64,000 nucleotides of DNA, taken from Aquipseudomonas alcaligenes. GTDB lineage: Bacteria > Pseudomonadota > Gammaproteobacteria > Pseudomonadales > Pseudomonadaceae. Position 1 is the stretch's first letter. Each line of letters begins with the position of its first letter. The stretch spans positions 459,703-523,702 of the forward strand of contig NZ_FTNW01000005.1 in the NCBI RefSeq assembly GCF_900156545.1, read 5' to 3'. Of the stretch, positions 52,314-61,793 are shown piece after piece. Made by a program: the position numbers and the translations under genes. Under the pieces are notes generated by a model. It saw nothing but the letters and a program-made list of their open reading frames with translations. It ran no database searches and was not told where the DNA came from.

Positions 52314-54104
52314 TTATACCGGCACCAGCGGCCAGAACCAGGGAATGACGAAGCTTGCCACCACCCAGAGAATCAGGTTGAGAGGAATGCCGACCTTCAT
52401 GAAGTCGGTGAAGCGATAGCCGCCGGCGTTGTAGACAAAGGTGTTGGTCTGGTAGCCGATGGGGGTGGCGAAGCTGGCGCTGGCGGCGAACATTACGGCC
52501 ACCACGAAGGCGCGCGGGTCGACGCCCAGATGCTGGGCCAGCCCGATGGCAATCGGAGTGACCAGCACGGCAACGGCGTTGTTCGACAGCACTTCGGTCA
52601 GGATCGAAGTGAACAGGTAGATGAAGCTCAGCATCAGCAGCGGGCCGGCCCAGGGCAGCCAGCCCATGACGTTTTCCACCAGCAGCTTGACCAGGCCGAC
52701 CTTGTCCATGGCGATGCTGATGGCCAGCATGCCGAAGATCAGGCTGAGGATCTTCCAGTCCACCGCCTTGTAGGCGTCCTCGACATCCAGGCAGCGGGTG
52801 GCCAGCACGGTGACCGCGCCGATGATGGCCAGGCCTTCGATGGGCATCACACCGAAGGCGGCCAGCAGCATCACCGCCAGTGTGGCGATGATGGCGATCG
52901 GTGCCTTGTCGCGACGGAAGGAGCGTTCCTGCACGGTGTTGAGGCTGATCAGTTCGCCATTGTCGGCAAAGCGCTTGATCTGCGCGGGGGTGCCTTCGAC
53001 CAGCATGACGTCGCCGAACTGCAGCTGGAATTCGTCCAGGTTGCCGGAGACATTTTCGTCCTGGCGATGCACGGCCAGCACGGCGATGCCGTAGCGTGCG
53101 GTGAGGTCGAGGTCGCGCATGGGGCGGTTGCTGTAGCGCGAGTTGCGCCCGACGATGGCCTCGGCCAGCACCACATCGTGGCTGGAGATGGTTTCGAAAG
53201 CTTCGCCACGATTGAAGCTCAGGTGTCCGCTGCCGCGCAGCTCCACCACATCCTTGACCTGGCCGTGGATCACCAGCTGGTCGCCGGCGGCCAATACGGT
53301 GTCGTGGCCCGGCTCGGTCAGCTCTGCCTCTTCACGGAAGATCTTCAGTACCTGCAGACCGCTGCCGCCATTGAGGTTTGCCTCGGCCAGCGTCTTGCCG
53401 ATCATCGGCGAGTCGTGCGGCACCAGCAGTTCGCTCATGAAGGTGCGGTCCAGGTCAGGGCGCAGCTGCTTGGACAGGGTTTCGCGCTCAGGCAGCAGGC
53501 GGCGGCCGATGGTCAGCATGTAGGCCATGCCGGCGGCGGCCAGGATCAGGCCCGCACCGGTGATCTCGAAGATGCCGAAAGGCTCCAGGCCGGCCTTGCG
53601 CGCCACGCCGTCGACCAGGATGTTGGTCGACGTGCCGATCATGGTCAGGGTGCCGCCGAGGATGGTGGCGTAGGACAGCGGGATGAGCAGCTTGGAGGGC
53701 AGGGTGCCGGCGCGGCGCGCCAGGGAAATCGCCACCGGGGTGAGGATGGCCACCACCGGGGTGTTGTTGAGGAAGGCCGAGATCACCAGGGCCGTCACCG
53801 TCAGCCCGGTGAGTACGCGGATCGGGCTGGTGCCGACCAGTTCGCCCAGCCAGTTGCCGAGTGCGTCGATGCAGCCGGTACGCTCCAGGGCGGCGGACAG
53901 CACGAACATGCAGGCGATAGTCACCGGCGCCGAGTTGCTCAGTACGCTCAGGACCTCCTTGGGCTCCAGCAACTGGCTGATCAACAGTGCGGCCACGGCG
54001 ATGGCGGCGACTATGTCCGGACTCCACTTCTCGCGGACGAAGGCATAGAGCACCCATACCAGCAGTGCGGCAACGAACAGTAGAGGCAATGAGTCCCAGG
54101 GCAT
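52314..54104 (-). CDS. SLC13-family permease with RCK regulatory domains
   Basis: A ~596-residue inner-membrane transporter of the DASS/ArsB-like superfamily. Two membrane halves (residues 1-195 and 405-596) contain the clamshell motifs NNTPVVAILTPVAISLA and SNNAVAVLVTPIAIGLAQ; between them lie two RCK_C domains (EANLNGGSGLQVLKIFR and LDEFQLQFGDVMLVEGTP). Such proteins move dicarboxylates, sulfate or similar anions with sodium. I start at the ATG at 54104, 6 bases after AAGG, not the ATG at 54110 that abuts it. Substrate is unknown. Confidence 0.86.
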   Translation of the reverse strand: MPWDSLPLLFVAALLVWVLYAFVREKWSPDIVAAIAVAALLISQLLEPKEVLSVLSNSAPVTIACMFVLSAALERTGCIDALGNWLGELVGTSPIRVLTGLTVTALVISAFLNNTPVVAILTPVAISLARRAGTLPSKLLIPLSYATILGGTLTMIGTSTNILVDGVARKAGLEPFGIFEITGAGLILAAAGMAYMLTIGRRLLPERETLSKQLRPDLDRTFMSELLVPHDSPMIGKTLAEANLNGGSGLQVLKIFREEAELTEPGHDTVLAAGDQLVIHGQVKDVVELRGSGHLSFNRGEAFETISSHDVVLAEAIVGRNSRYSNRPMRDLDLTARYGIAVLAVHRQDENVSGNLDEFQLQFGDVMLVEGTPAQIKRFADNGELISLNTVQERSFRRDKAPIAIIATLAVMLLAAFGVMPIEGLAIIGAVTVLATRCLDVEDAYKAVDWKILSLIFGMLAISIAMDKVGLVKLLVENVMGWLPWAGPLLMLSFIYLFTSILTEVLSNNAVAVLVTPIAIGLAQHLGVDPRAFVVAVMFAASASFATPIGYQTNTFVYNAGGYRFTDFMKVGIPLNLILWVVASFVIPWFWPLVPV

Positions 54105-54189
54105 GGGCATCCTTAACGCGTGCGAATCTCGTGTGAGGTATCGGGCACGCTCTGGGCGGCCGTACAGGGGCGGAAAGATAAGGTCTGGC

Positions 54190-54206
54190 TCTTAGATAGT
54201 CTAAGA
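54190..54206. promoter_or_regulatory. Perfect inverted repeat in the SLC13/DUF805 divergent gap
   Basis: TCTTAGA-TAG-TCTAAGA, 7-base arms, lies 86 bases before the SLC13 gene and 82 bases before the DUF805 gene in an AT-rich stretch (54111-54287). It is a plausible operator. No regulator gene is adjacent. Confidence 0.35.
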
Positions 54207-54287
54207 ATGTTTTTAGAGGTTTATATTCCATAGTGACGTAGTAACGTGTCACTCAGCCCCCTCACTCTTTTCGGAAAAGGAACCCGC

Positions 54288-54842
54288 ATGGCCAGGATGG
54301 AGCCAACCCTCGGAACGATCGATCTCGACATCTACAGTCCGCCTGCCGCCTCTCTTCGGGATGAGCCCGTATTCGCTGGCCGGGCACCACGGCTTTTCGA
54401 TTTCTCCGGGCGCCTGTCCCTCTCGCGCTATTGGCTGTTGCACCTGGTGTTCTGCTGCTACATCTCCTGGGGGTTGCTGTTGGTGCTCTTCCTCGGGTTG
54501 CGGCATAACCTCTATGCGCTGATCGGTGCCAGCCTGGCGGTGCTGATCCCCAGTGCGTTGGTTCAGGCCAGTCTGCTGATGCGGCGTGCCCGGGATCTCG
54601 GAATGCATCCCGGGTGGGGCCTGGCGGCGCTACTGGTGCCGTTGCTCGGGCACCTGCTCTGGCTTTATCTCGGGCTGATGCCTGGCAACATGCAGACAAA
54701 CCGCTACGGCGCTGCCAATCCGCCTTTGGCGCGAGGCTACTTCCTGCTGATCCCGCTGCTGCTCGTGTCGCTGCCGGGAGCGGTATTCTGGGCTTGGCTC
54801 AGCCATCCCGAATGGCTGATGCCGCTCGCTGCCTACTTCTGA
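54288..54842 (+). CDS. DUF805-family membrane protein
   Basis: A 184-residue inner-membrane protein with about four membrane segments, matching the DUF805 pattern (LFDFSGRLSLSRYWL; SLLMRRARDLGMHPGW; GNMQTNRYGAANPP). These proteins are widespread and have no settled function. The ATG at 54288 follows AAAGGA with 6 bases spacing, preferable to an upstream start at 54246. It is 43 bases from the MFS gene. Confidence 0.85.
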   Translation: MARMEPTLGTIDLDIYSPPAASLRDEPVFAGRAPRLFDFSGRLSLSRYWLLHLVFCCYISWGLLLVLFLGLRHNLYALIGASLAVLIPSALVQASLLMRRARDLGMHPGWGLAALLVPLLGHLLWLYLGLMPGNMQTNRYGAANPPLARGYFLLIPLLLVSLPGAVFWAWLSHPEWLMPLAAYF

Positions 54843-54885
54843 GCAGGCCTGCCCGTCCATCCCGAACCTGGTGGAATGTTGCCCC

Positions 54886-56127
54886 ATGTCCTCTGAGCCG
54901 CGCCCCAATAACACTGCCCTGGTACTTCTCGCGTCCCTCTATTGCGCCCAGGGCCTGCCGTCTGGCCTGGTGGCTCATTCGCTGCCGGTATTGCTGCGGC
55001 AGAGCGGCGTCGACCTGGCACTGATCGGCCTGCTCAAGCTGCTGGCGCTGCCCTGGCTGCTCAAGGTGCTGTGGGCGCCCTGGATCGACCGCATTGGTTC
55101 GCGGCGCCTGGGCCATCACCGTGGCTGGATTCTGCCGCTGCAGGGCACGGTGATCCTCTGCCTGGGCGGTCTGGCCTTGATCGCGCCGCAAGCATTGTTC
55201 GGTTCGGCCTTCTGGCTGTTGCTGGGCATGTTGCTGATCATCAACCTGGCTGCTGCCAGCCAGGATGTGGCCACCGACGGCCTGGCCGTGCGCCTGCTGC
55301 CGGAACGCTGGCGCGGCCTGGGTAACAGCTTGCAGGTGGGCGGCTACAAGGTTGGCATGCTGGCCAGTGGCAGCGGCCTGCTGCTGGTGATCGGCGGGCT
55401 GGGCTGGAACCTGTCCATCGGCCTGCTGGCGATGGCGCTGGTGGTGCTGACCCTGCCGATTCTGTTCTTTCCGGAGAAGCGCCTGTTGCCGCAGCACATC
55501 GAACAGGCCGAGCCCGCCGGCCCTGGTCTGCTCTGGCGGCATTACCAGGGCCTGCTGGCGCAACCGGGCATGCTCGCCTGGCTGGCGGTGGTGCTGACCT
55601 TCAAGCTCGGCGATGCTCTCGGTTCGCCGATGATCAAGCCGATGCTGGTGGATCAGGGCTGGGACACCAGCGCCCTCGGCCAGCTGACCCTGATCAGCAG
55701 CCTGGCCGGCATCGGCGGCGCGCTGCTCGGCGGCCTGCTCTACGCGAGGATCGGCGCGCTGCGCTCACTGCTGACTTTCGGCGCCCTGCAGGCGCTGGGC
55801 ATCGCCGGCATGGCGCTGCTGGTGGGCAGGGGCGGAGACGCCGTGCTGGTGTATGCGGTGTCGCTGTTCGAGCAGGCCGCTGACGGCATGTCCACCGTCG
55901 CCCTGTTCGCCGTGATGATGCGCATGTGTCGCCCCGAACACGAGGGGGCCGACTTCACCCTGCAGGCCAGTGCGCAGGTGTTACTGGCCGGTGTTGTAGG
56001 GGCATGTAGCGGGCTTCTGGCCAAGTGGCTGGGTTATCAGGTGTTATTCGTTTCGGCCGCTGCGTTGGGCGCGTTCATGCTGGTGTTGGTACTGCGCTAT
56101 TTTCGCAATGCGGCCGAATCGCCATAG
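54886..56127 (+). CDS. AmpG-like MFS transporter
   Basis: A 413-residue, twelve-segment major facilitator protein. The N-terminal SLYCAQGLPSGLVAHSLPVLLRQ and the stretch AAASQDVATDGLAVRLLP match the AmpG/Acatn branch (muropeptide permeases and related). Pseudomonads have several such paralogues; whether this one carries muropeptides is not shown. The ATG at 54886 is preferred to the GTG at 54871. It converges with the minus-strand T6SS island; the gap 56128-56169 shows no strong terminator. Confidence 0.85.
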   Translation: MSSEPRPNNTALVLLASLYCAQGLPSGLVAHSLPVLLRQSGVDLALIGLLKLLALPWLLKVLWAPWIDRIGSRRLGHHRGWILPLQGTVILCLGGLALIAPQALFGSAFWLLLGMLLIINLAAASQDVATDGLAVRLLPERWRGLGNSLQVGGYKVGMLASGSGLLLVIGGLGWNLSIGLLAMALVVLTLPILFFPEKRLLPQHIEQAEPAGPGLLWRHYQGLLAQPGMLAWLAVVLTFKLGDALGSPMIKPMLVDQGWDTSALGQLTLISSLAGIGGALLGGLLYARIGALRSLLTFGALQALGIAGMALLVGRGGDAVLVYAVSLFEQAADGMSTVALFAVMMRMCRPEHEGADFTLQASAQVLLAGVVGACSGLLAKWLGYQVLFVSAAALGAFMLVLVLRYFRNAAESP

Positions 56128-56169
56128 GCGAGCGCTCAGAAAATATACAAAGAGCGCCGAGTGAGGAGT

Positions 56170-57443
56170 CTACTGAGCGGGTAGATCATGCTTGGCGGCA
56201 TCCTGCTCAGCGGTCGGCCTTTCCCAGCTCAGTAGAATGGGCATTGTGTGGATGTGTCGACCATCTTCTCGATCCTCGAATTTGGTCATGGCGCCGGCAG
56301 CAAAAATGCGTTCAGCCCCTGCATCCATATCCCATAGCTCAATCTGAAGTGCAGTGTTCTTTGGGAGCCCCTCTTGCAGGTTTGCTAGAACATCCATCCA
56401 GATGTGCCAGGTGCGTCCGCCATCTTCGGTCATATAAATTCTTCCGGAGTCGGTAGTGAACCACCCGCGCTTGCTGTCATGCATTTTCAGACTAGTAATG
56501 CCTGCACCGCTGCCAGTCTCATTTTTCCAGGCAACTTTGCCTTTACGAAATGGACCGGGCTCATCTGAACACAACACACTATAAGATATGGTGTAACAAA
56601 GCAGATTTGGCTCCACATGCTCAAGAGCCAGGCTGGGTGTCGGCTCTCTCAATGGGGAGTCTTGGACTACCCAGCTTCTTCCGCTGTCCGGAGTGTAGAG
56701 TAGGCCGCTGCTAGTCGTAGCCCAGTCCGTTCGGTCTTTGTTAAGGATGATTCTTTGGACCGCGATCCCGAACATGGAATCAAAGGAGCGTTGCCATGTT
56801 TTTCCGCCGTCAATAGTTGTGAGCACCCGCTGCTCTCCGGCGACAACGCCATGGTCATTATCGGAGAAGGCAACTGTATAGGCTGCTCTGAACCTCAGGT
56901 CTTCTAGGTCTGAGTTGGTTTCGCTGATAAATCCGGGATTATAAAGTTTCCAGTTTTCACCGCCATCATGGGTGCTATAGATCATGCCTTTATCGCCAAC
57001 GGCGAACGCTTTTTTGTTATTTAAAAAGGCAATGTCGCGAATAAAATTTGGGGATGATGTCAGGTAGGTCGCGTTCCAGTCATCGGCGGTCGGTTTTTTC
57101 GGACAATCATACTTCCCTGCCCTCCGACCAAGAATATGCTCCCGTCGGGTGACTCTTTGACTCTCGCAATTCCGCCCACCAAGTCAGGCATGGTAGTAAT
57201 TACTGTTTTTCTACCTTCCTGAGTCAGTATTTCTTTCTGTTCTGCCTCAATATCACGTGACATCTGCTTGTCGCTTTCATGTGGGCGCGTGCATTGATAT
57301 TTGAGGTCTTCCAGATCACAAAAGGTTGAGGAGAAATCGCAGCTGGCAAGAATGGGTAATGCACAGCTGGCGAGAATAATGCGATAGGTCGCTCGAAATT
57401 CCATTTTGCAAGCCCGTTTCATTGTTGCGGAGGTTATGCCCAT
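56170..57443 (-). pseudogene. Asp-box (YCF48-like) lipoprotein split by a -1 shift at A AAA AAC
   Basis: The first frame (57443-57060, 127 codons) has a signal peptide and lipobox ILASC and runs to IVRKN before ending after PPMTGTRPT. The second frame (open from 57093 to 56170) continues PTADDWNATYLTSSPNF and then four Asp-box repeats (THDGGENW, TIDGGKTW, TPDSGRSW, TEDGGRTW) as in YCF48-like beta propellers. The join lies at A AAA AAC (57099-57093), in phase for a classical -1 ribosomal shift, giving a ~424-residue product. Alternatives are a lost A or a sequencing error. It lies 33 bases after the Sel1 gene and may be an immunity or accessory protein of the effector module. Its base composition is AT-rich. 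Confidence 0.75.
57093..57099 (-). promoter_or_regulatory. Candidate slippery heptamer A AAA AAC
   Basis: Read on the minus strand the codons CGA AAA AAC give X-XXY-YYZ phasing. A -1 slip leads directly into the Asp-box frame. I have not found a convincing downstream pseudoknot by eye. Confidence 0.5.
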
Positions 57444-57476
57444 TTATTCGATGAGTGAGGGGCGTTGAGCCGATTT

Positions 57477-58466
57477 TCAGAATCCCAGCTTTCCAGGGAA
57501 GTAAGAGAGTGGCGGGTGGGTTGCTTTCCACTCCTTGGCAAAGGCTTCGGCCTGCTTGATCTGTTCCGGTGTCATCTGTGCTGCAATTCTAGGTAACTCA
57601 TCCTTAGCCAGCGGGAGCATGTCGCCGCCACCGTCGAGCTCAAGCAATAAAGACATCAGTCCGTAGCTTTCGACGAGATCTACAGGGAGCTGCAGAGGAT
57701 TGTTGGGATCTGAAAGAAATAGCGCATAGTTGGAGAAGGCGACAGTATGGCCGGTTTCTGCGCCTTTTCTTAGCCAATATCTTGCGCCCTCTAATTCCCC
57801 CTTTTCTTGTAGCAAACCATAGTACCTTGTTATGCCTTTGGGGTCGCCGCCTTCCGCGGACCGTTTTAATAAGCTCTCTATTGCGGCATCCTTTTCCCAT
57901 GGGAACAAAAAGAATTTATCTCCTTGTGCGTATTTTGATGCCAGCCAAAATTGACTATGCGCATAGCCGACTGCGGCAGATTTTTCAAGCCACTCTAAAT
58001 TGTTTGTGGCGTGGTACAGCAGATACATTGCTTCGCCGTCGCCTTTCTCAGCTAGCTCGGTTGCGGTAGAGAGTAGTTTTTTATGCCAGTCATTGGCGCT
58101 CTTAAGGCCTTTAGGGCAGTTTCCCATGGCTACACAAAGGTCACTCTTCATGGAGCTCAATCGGTGCATGGCATATAGATCGCCTTGCTCGCTTGCTCTG
58201 GTGTACCATTTGTAAGCCTCTTCTGTTGTATAGCGGTTGGTGCGCCTTAAATCTTCTGCTAAATAGTATTGCGCTTCTTTGTCGCCGGCTTCTGCTGCGA
58301 CGCGAAGTTCCTGTTCGGGGTCCTTGTACTGGTTGTAAAGTGCTATGCCGTTTTCTTTGGACTTTATTTGCTCTTGGCTAAGTCGAGGTGCTTGCGCTTG
58401 TGCTTGTGTCGTTGATAGAAGAATTAGAAGGGTGAGGCTCTTTAGTAATGCGAGGCGAATGGCCAT
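57477..58466 (-). CDS. Secreted Sel1-repeat protein, candidate T6SS immunity protein
   Basis: A 329-residue exported protein: signal peptide MAIRLALLKSLTLLILLSTT ending at QAQA, then at least five Sel1/TPR-like repeats (AAEAGDKEAQYYLAEDL, RASEQGDLYAMHRLSS, SAAVGYAHSQFWLASKY, SAEGGDPKGITRYYGLL, GAETGHTVAFSNYALF). Sel1 proteins are frequently periplasmic partners or immunity proteins to T6SS cargo. The ATG at 58466 follows GGAG by 8 bases; the frame to 58568 overlaps the effector. It is 13 bases after the effector stop. Base composition is strikingly AT-rich (one 60-base stretch at 57901 has 23 G+C). Confidence 0.82.
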   Translation of the reverse strand: MAIRLALLKSLTLLILLSTTQAQAQAPRLSQEQIKSKENGIALYNQYKDPEQELRVAAEAGDKEAQYYLAEDLRRTNRYTTEEAYKWYTRASEQGDLYAMHRLSSMKSDLCVAMGNCPKGLKSANDWHKKLLSTATELAEKGDGEAMYLLYHATNNLEWLEKSAAVGYAHSQFWLASKYAQGDKFFLFPWEKDAAIESLLKRSAEGGDPKGITRYYGLLQEKGELEGARYWLRKGAETGHTVAFSNYALFLSDPNNPLQLPVDLVESYGLMSLLLELDGGGDMLPLAKDELPRIAAQMTPEQIKQAEAFAKEWKATHPPLSYFPGKLGF

Positions 58467-58479
58467 TGTGTAGGCTCCT

Positions 58480-61400
58480 TTATTCCCCGGGGCCGGTGTA
58501 GGTTGCGTACTCCGGTATGCGAACAAAACCAGTTTGAATGCTTGGTGTGCGCACGCAATGCTGGTCACTCAACGCTCCAAGTACTGATGTGTGGCTGTTA
58601 TATTCTCTCAGTGCTCTCTGGCTTGCAGGTTCGTTTTCGGCTTTTGGGGGCGTGCTGTTCATGATGGCATCAAGGCGCATGCGGTTTTCACAATAACTTT
58701 GTCCTGGCGAAGAGCCTTTTGTTCCAAGGCGATTCATTCTGGTGCATGCTTCTTCAAATTGTCGCTGGGCCGCAGGAACTATTTCTGTTCTTTCAGCGTT
58801 GAATCTTATCCAGCCCAAGATTCGGGTAATAGCTTGCTGCTGAGTTAGAAGGTAGGGGGTGCCGTTTGGAGCTTCTGGATTAAGCCTGGATGGAGGGGAC
58901 GCCAACACTGATAGTAATGGGCCGAGCGCTTCCGGAATTACATCGATGATCCATTTCTCTAGCTCTGACTGATTTTTATAGTTAATGATTGTCTCGGCTA
59001 TTGCGCCGCCGGCTCCAGAGCTAGTCAGCGTCTCGTAGATGCTGGCAACTACATCTGCCCCCAGCATAAAGCTCGAGCGCATATCTATACCCAGGATGCC
59101 AAATATATTGAGTCTCCAGAGCAGACTGAAAGCGTCGCTCTCAATCCATTTGAGAGGGTGATACATGTTTTTGCGCAGTTCGCGGCGCAGCACATCGAGC
59201 AGCTCGCCGATGGCCTCGTAGCCCACGGCAAAGGCAAAGCTGCCGCTGGCGCCTGGGCCAGCGATCAGCGAAGCCTTGAGGCGCAGAATGAAGCGCCCCT
59301 TGTCGAGCGACAGGGAGACTTCGCTATCCATTCCCAGGCCGATGGCGGCGGATATTTCCGCTGTGAGGTGGGCCAAGTTGAGCCACTTCTCTTCAGTGTT
59401 CTTGGTTTGGCCTGCGGGCAGTCGCTTGCTGACCAGGCCCTTGGGAGGGAGCCAGTTGAGTTGCCCGGTTACCTCGATGCCGGCCTGCACCCCGGCAAAG
59501 AGTTTGAAGCTGGCGCCGGCGGCATCCTCGAGCTGTACGGGGGCTGAGGTCGCCTGCCCCATATCTTCGGTGCGAGCTGTGCTGGCCGTGTTCGCCGTGC
59601 GGGAGGCTGGTTCAATAGGGTCGAGGCTGGAGCCGTAGCGGAGCCGACTTGGTGACAGGTCCAGGTTGGCCGCCAGCTGTAGGGAGGCCCCGGCGAAGCC
59701 CCAGGCGCGGGCGCTGAAGCAGGCTGAGAACCTGCCCAAGTCGAGAGTGGCGACCTTCTCTTGGTAGTCGATGTACTTGGCCTGCACCGGCTGGGCTTCC
59801 TTGGCCTTGGGTAGTTCGATGTTGAAGAGTTCGACCTCGCCACGAGCCAAATCGATATCCAGTGTGGTTTCGAAGCTGGCGGTCGCATCGCGCAGCGTGG
59901 GGCCCGAGGCTTCAGTGCTGGTCTGGATACGCTCCGGCGGTGCCGAGAGAAAACGCACAAGCTGTGCCTGGGGGGTGCGGTCGAACAGCCGGATGCTGCG
60001 CCTGACGCTATCGAGAAATACCACTTCGCACAGGCGGTCGCCCCACTGCTTGCGGGTGGCCGCATTCTTGAGTGAGTCGACCTGCCAGCCCAGCTTGGTC
60101 AGATATTCGTAGAAACGCTCGACTTCGAACCAGCCGTTGTTGTCGAACCATTCGCCCTGATCTTTGATCTCGAACGCGCCCATGCCCTTCAGCCAGTCGC
60201 TGAAGGCACTACGCGAGGCTGGCTGGGTGCTGCTATTTCCAGCGAAGCTGGCGGACTTCTTGATATTGGGCTTGGTCAGCCCATTGAGCACCATCATGCT
60301 GGTATGACCGAGTGGCTTGGGGCTGTCCGGCCAGCTGACTTCGTGTAGCGGAAAGTCGCTCTTGACCAACCGCTCGACGGGGCGGGGCTTGAACTGTTCA
60401 GGATTCCAGAGCAGGTGCCTGCGCGGCTTGCTGCTGGTCACGGCCTGCTGAGCCTCGGCATAGAGCTGCTGGAGCGCCATCTGCTCGGCATCCCAGGCCT
60501 CTCGTTCGGCCGCGAGCAGGCCGGCTGGAGGCAGCATGTTCTGGCCTGTGCTCTTGACCCAGCCCGCGTACTTTTCGCGCATCTCGTCTTCGACGGTTTG
60601 CTGTCTGGCGAGGTGTTCCTGGTATTGCTTGAAGCGCTGGACGCCGCTGCCGGCGCCGCCGGAGGCCATGATCAGGGCGAACTCGGGGACGGCCAGCCCA
60701 TAGTCGGCGACCTTGATGATGGCGTCGATATAGGTCTTGTAGGCCTCCAGGGCCACCAGCTGAGTGAAGACTTCCTGGTACTTGAGACTGGGGCTACGGC
60801 CCTTGTTGAATTCCTGGATTTCCCTGTAGCGCTGGTGCTGCTGCTCCAGCAGCTTGGCCAGTTCGTCCTGCTCATAGGTGGGCAGCTCCCCGTACTTGAG
60901 TACCTCATCGCGGGTCTTCAGGTAATGATCGACACGCTTCTTGGCTTCCAGCGCTTCGGGGGTAAAAAGGGCTCCGTCCTGATAGGTGTAGTTTTGCTCC
61001 TTTGCTTTCTTGACGGCGATATCCCGGAGCTTTTTCCATTCGCGCTGGAGAACCCGTAGTTTGTGGCGCCTAGCCATTCCATCCGGAATTCTCTTTATAT
61101 CCTCATCGGCCCGGCGTGAGGCCTCAGCGCGATCGTTGGTGGGTTTCGCGGGTCGCGGTTCGATACCGAGGGCGCGATCCTGGAGCTGTATAGCCAGGTT
61201 CAGATCCTCGATATCGGGATGCTCGCGCTCGAAGAATTGCATCCGCTCCTTTTCCTGGCCTTCAAGGAAATAGCTCAGGTTGGGCTCCATGAAATAGTCC
61301 AACAATCCGCAGGCATCCAGGCCTTTCTTGCGCTCTTCTTTACTCTTGCCGGGCGCTACCTGCTGTTCGAGGATGTGTGCCGACTCGCTGAGTGCATCAT

Positions 61401-61773
61401 CGGCCTCCTTGGGCAGGAGCCAGAAGGATTGTTCCTGGGTGGCGTAGATGATGTTGGCAAAGCGAGGCTTGCAGGGGTGTGAGGCTTTTTCAAAGAGGGT
61501 GTTCAGAGCCTCCTTGGCGTGCTGCAGAGGTGGCAGTCGTAGCACGGCGGGCTCTGTGGCCGGGGTGTCCGCCTGGGCAGGGGCTGGAGATGAAGCCGAC
61601 GTAGGCGCAGGGGATGTCCGGGCTACAACGCTGAGGTTCCAGCCGACTTCGATATGGTCTGCGTTGACGATGAAGCTGTTGAGCTCCAGAAGCTCGGCAA
61701 TTGTGCTGCCGTGCTGGGTGGCGATCTTGGTCAGTGTGTCGCCGCTGCGGACGACATAGTTGATGAGTTCCAT
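58480..61773 (-). CDS. LysM-headed putative T6SS cargo effector, activity unknown
   Basis: A 1097-residue protein directly after a VgrG and a DUF4123 adaptor. Residues 1-52 form a LysM domain (YVVRSGDTLTKIATQHGSTI), followed by a Pro/Ala/Thr linker (53-75), a charged helical region (~190-330), a conserved-looking middle, and a C-terminal part with several hydrophobic stretches (LIAGPGASGSFAFAVGYEAI, LLWRLNIFGILGIDM, LGADVVASIYETL). I see no nuclease, lipase or amidase motif; a membrane-acting toxin is possible. The C-terminal ~225 residues (58480-59160) are AT-richer than the middle. The Sel1 protein and Asp-box lipoprotein downstream are the obvious immunity candidates. Confidence 0.78.
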   Translation of the reverse strand: MELINYVVRSGDTLTKIATQHGSTIAELLELNSFIVNADHIEVGWNLSVVARTSPAPTSASSPAPAQADTPATEPAVLRLPPLQHAKEALNTLFEKASHPCKPRFANIIYATQEQSFWLLPKEADDALSESAHILEQQVAPGKSKEERKKGLDACGLLDYFMEPNLSYFLEGQEKERMQFFEREHPDIEDLNLAIQLQDRALGIEPRPAKPTNDRAEASRRADEDIKRIPDGMARRHKLRVLQREWKKLRDIAVKKAKEQNYTYQDGALFTPEALEAKKRVDHYLKTRDEVLKYGELPTYEQDELAKLLEQQHQRYREIQEFNKGRSPSLKYQEVFTQLVALEAYKTYIDAIIKVADYGLAVPEFALIMASGGAGSGVQRFKQYQEHLARQQTVEDEMREKYAGWVKSTGQNMLPPAGLLAAEREAWDAEQMALQQLYAEAQQAVTSSKPRRHLLWNPEQFKPRPVERLVKSDFPLHEVSWPDSPKPLGHTSMMVLNGLTKPNIKKSASFAGNSSTQPASRSAFSDWLKGMGAFEIKDQGEWFDNNGWFEVERFYEYLTKLGWQVDSLKNAATRKQWGDRLCEVVFLDSVRRSIRLFDRTPQAQLVRFLSAPPERIQTSTEASGPTLRDATASFETTLDIDLARGEVELFNIELPKAKEAQPVQAKYIDYQEKVATLDLGRFSACFSARAWGFAGASLQLAANLDLSPSRLRYGSSLDPIEPASRTANTASTARTEDMGQATSAPVQLEDAAGASFKLFAGVQAGIEVTGQLNWLPPKGLVSKRLPAGQTKNTEEKWLNLAHLTAEISAAIGLGMDSEVSLSLDKGRFILRLKASLIAGPGASGSFAFAVGYEAIGELLDVLRRELRKNMYHPLKWIESDAFSLLWRLNIFGILGIDMRSSFMLGADVVASIYETLTSSGAGGAIAETIINYKNQSELEKWIIDVIPEALGPLLSVLASPPSRLNPEAPNGTPYLLTQQQAITRILGWIRFNAERTEIVPAAQRQFEEACTRMNRLGTKGSSPGQSYCENRMRLDAIMNSTPPKAENEPASQRALREYNSHTSVLGALSDQHCVRTPSIQTGFVRIPEYATYTGPGE

Positions 61774-61793
61774 GGTGCATCCATTCAGCTGGA

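Noticed and set aside
56170..56985. A separate 271-residue gene starting at the internal ATG (56985)
   Set aside because: It would start in the middle of an Asp-box protein without a signal peptide; the frame is open upstream exactly to the slippery site, so it is the distal part of one gene.
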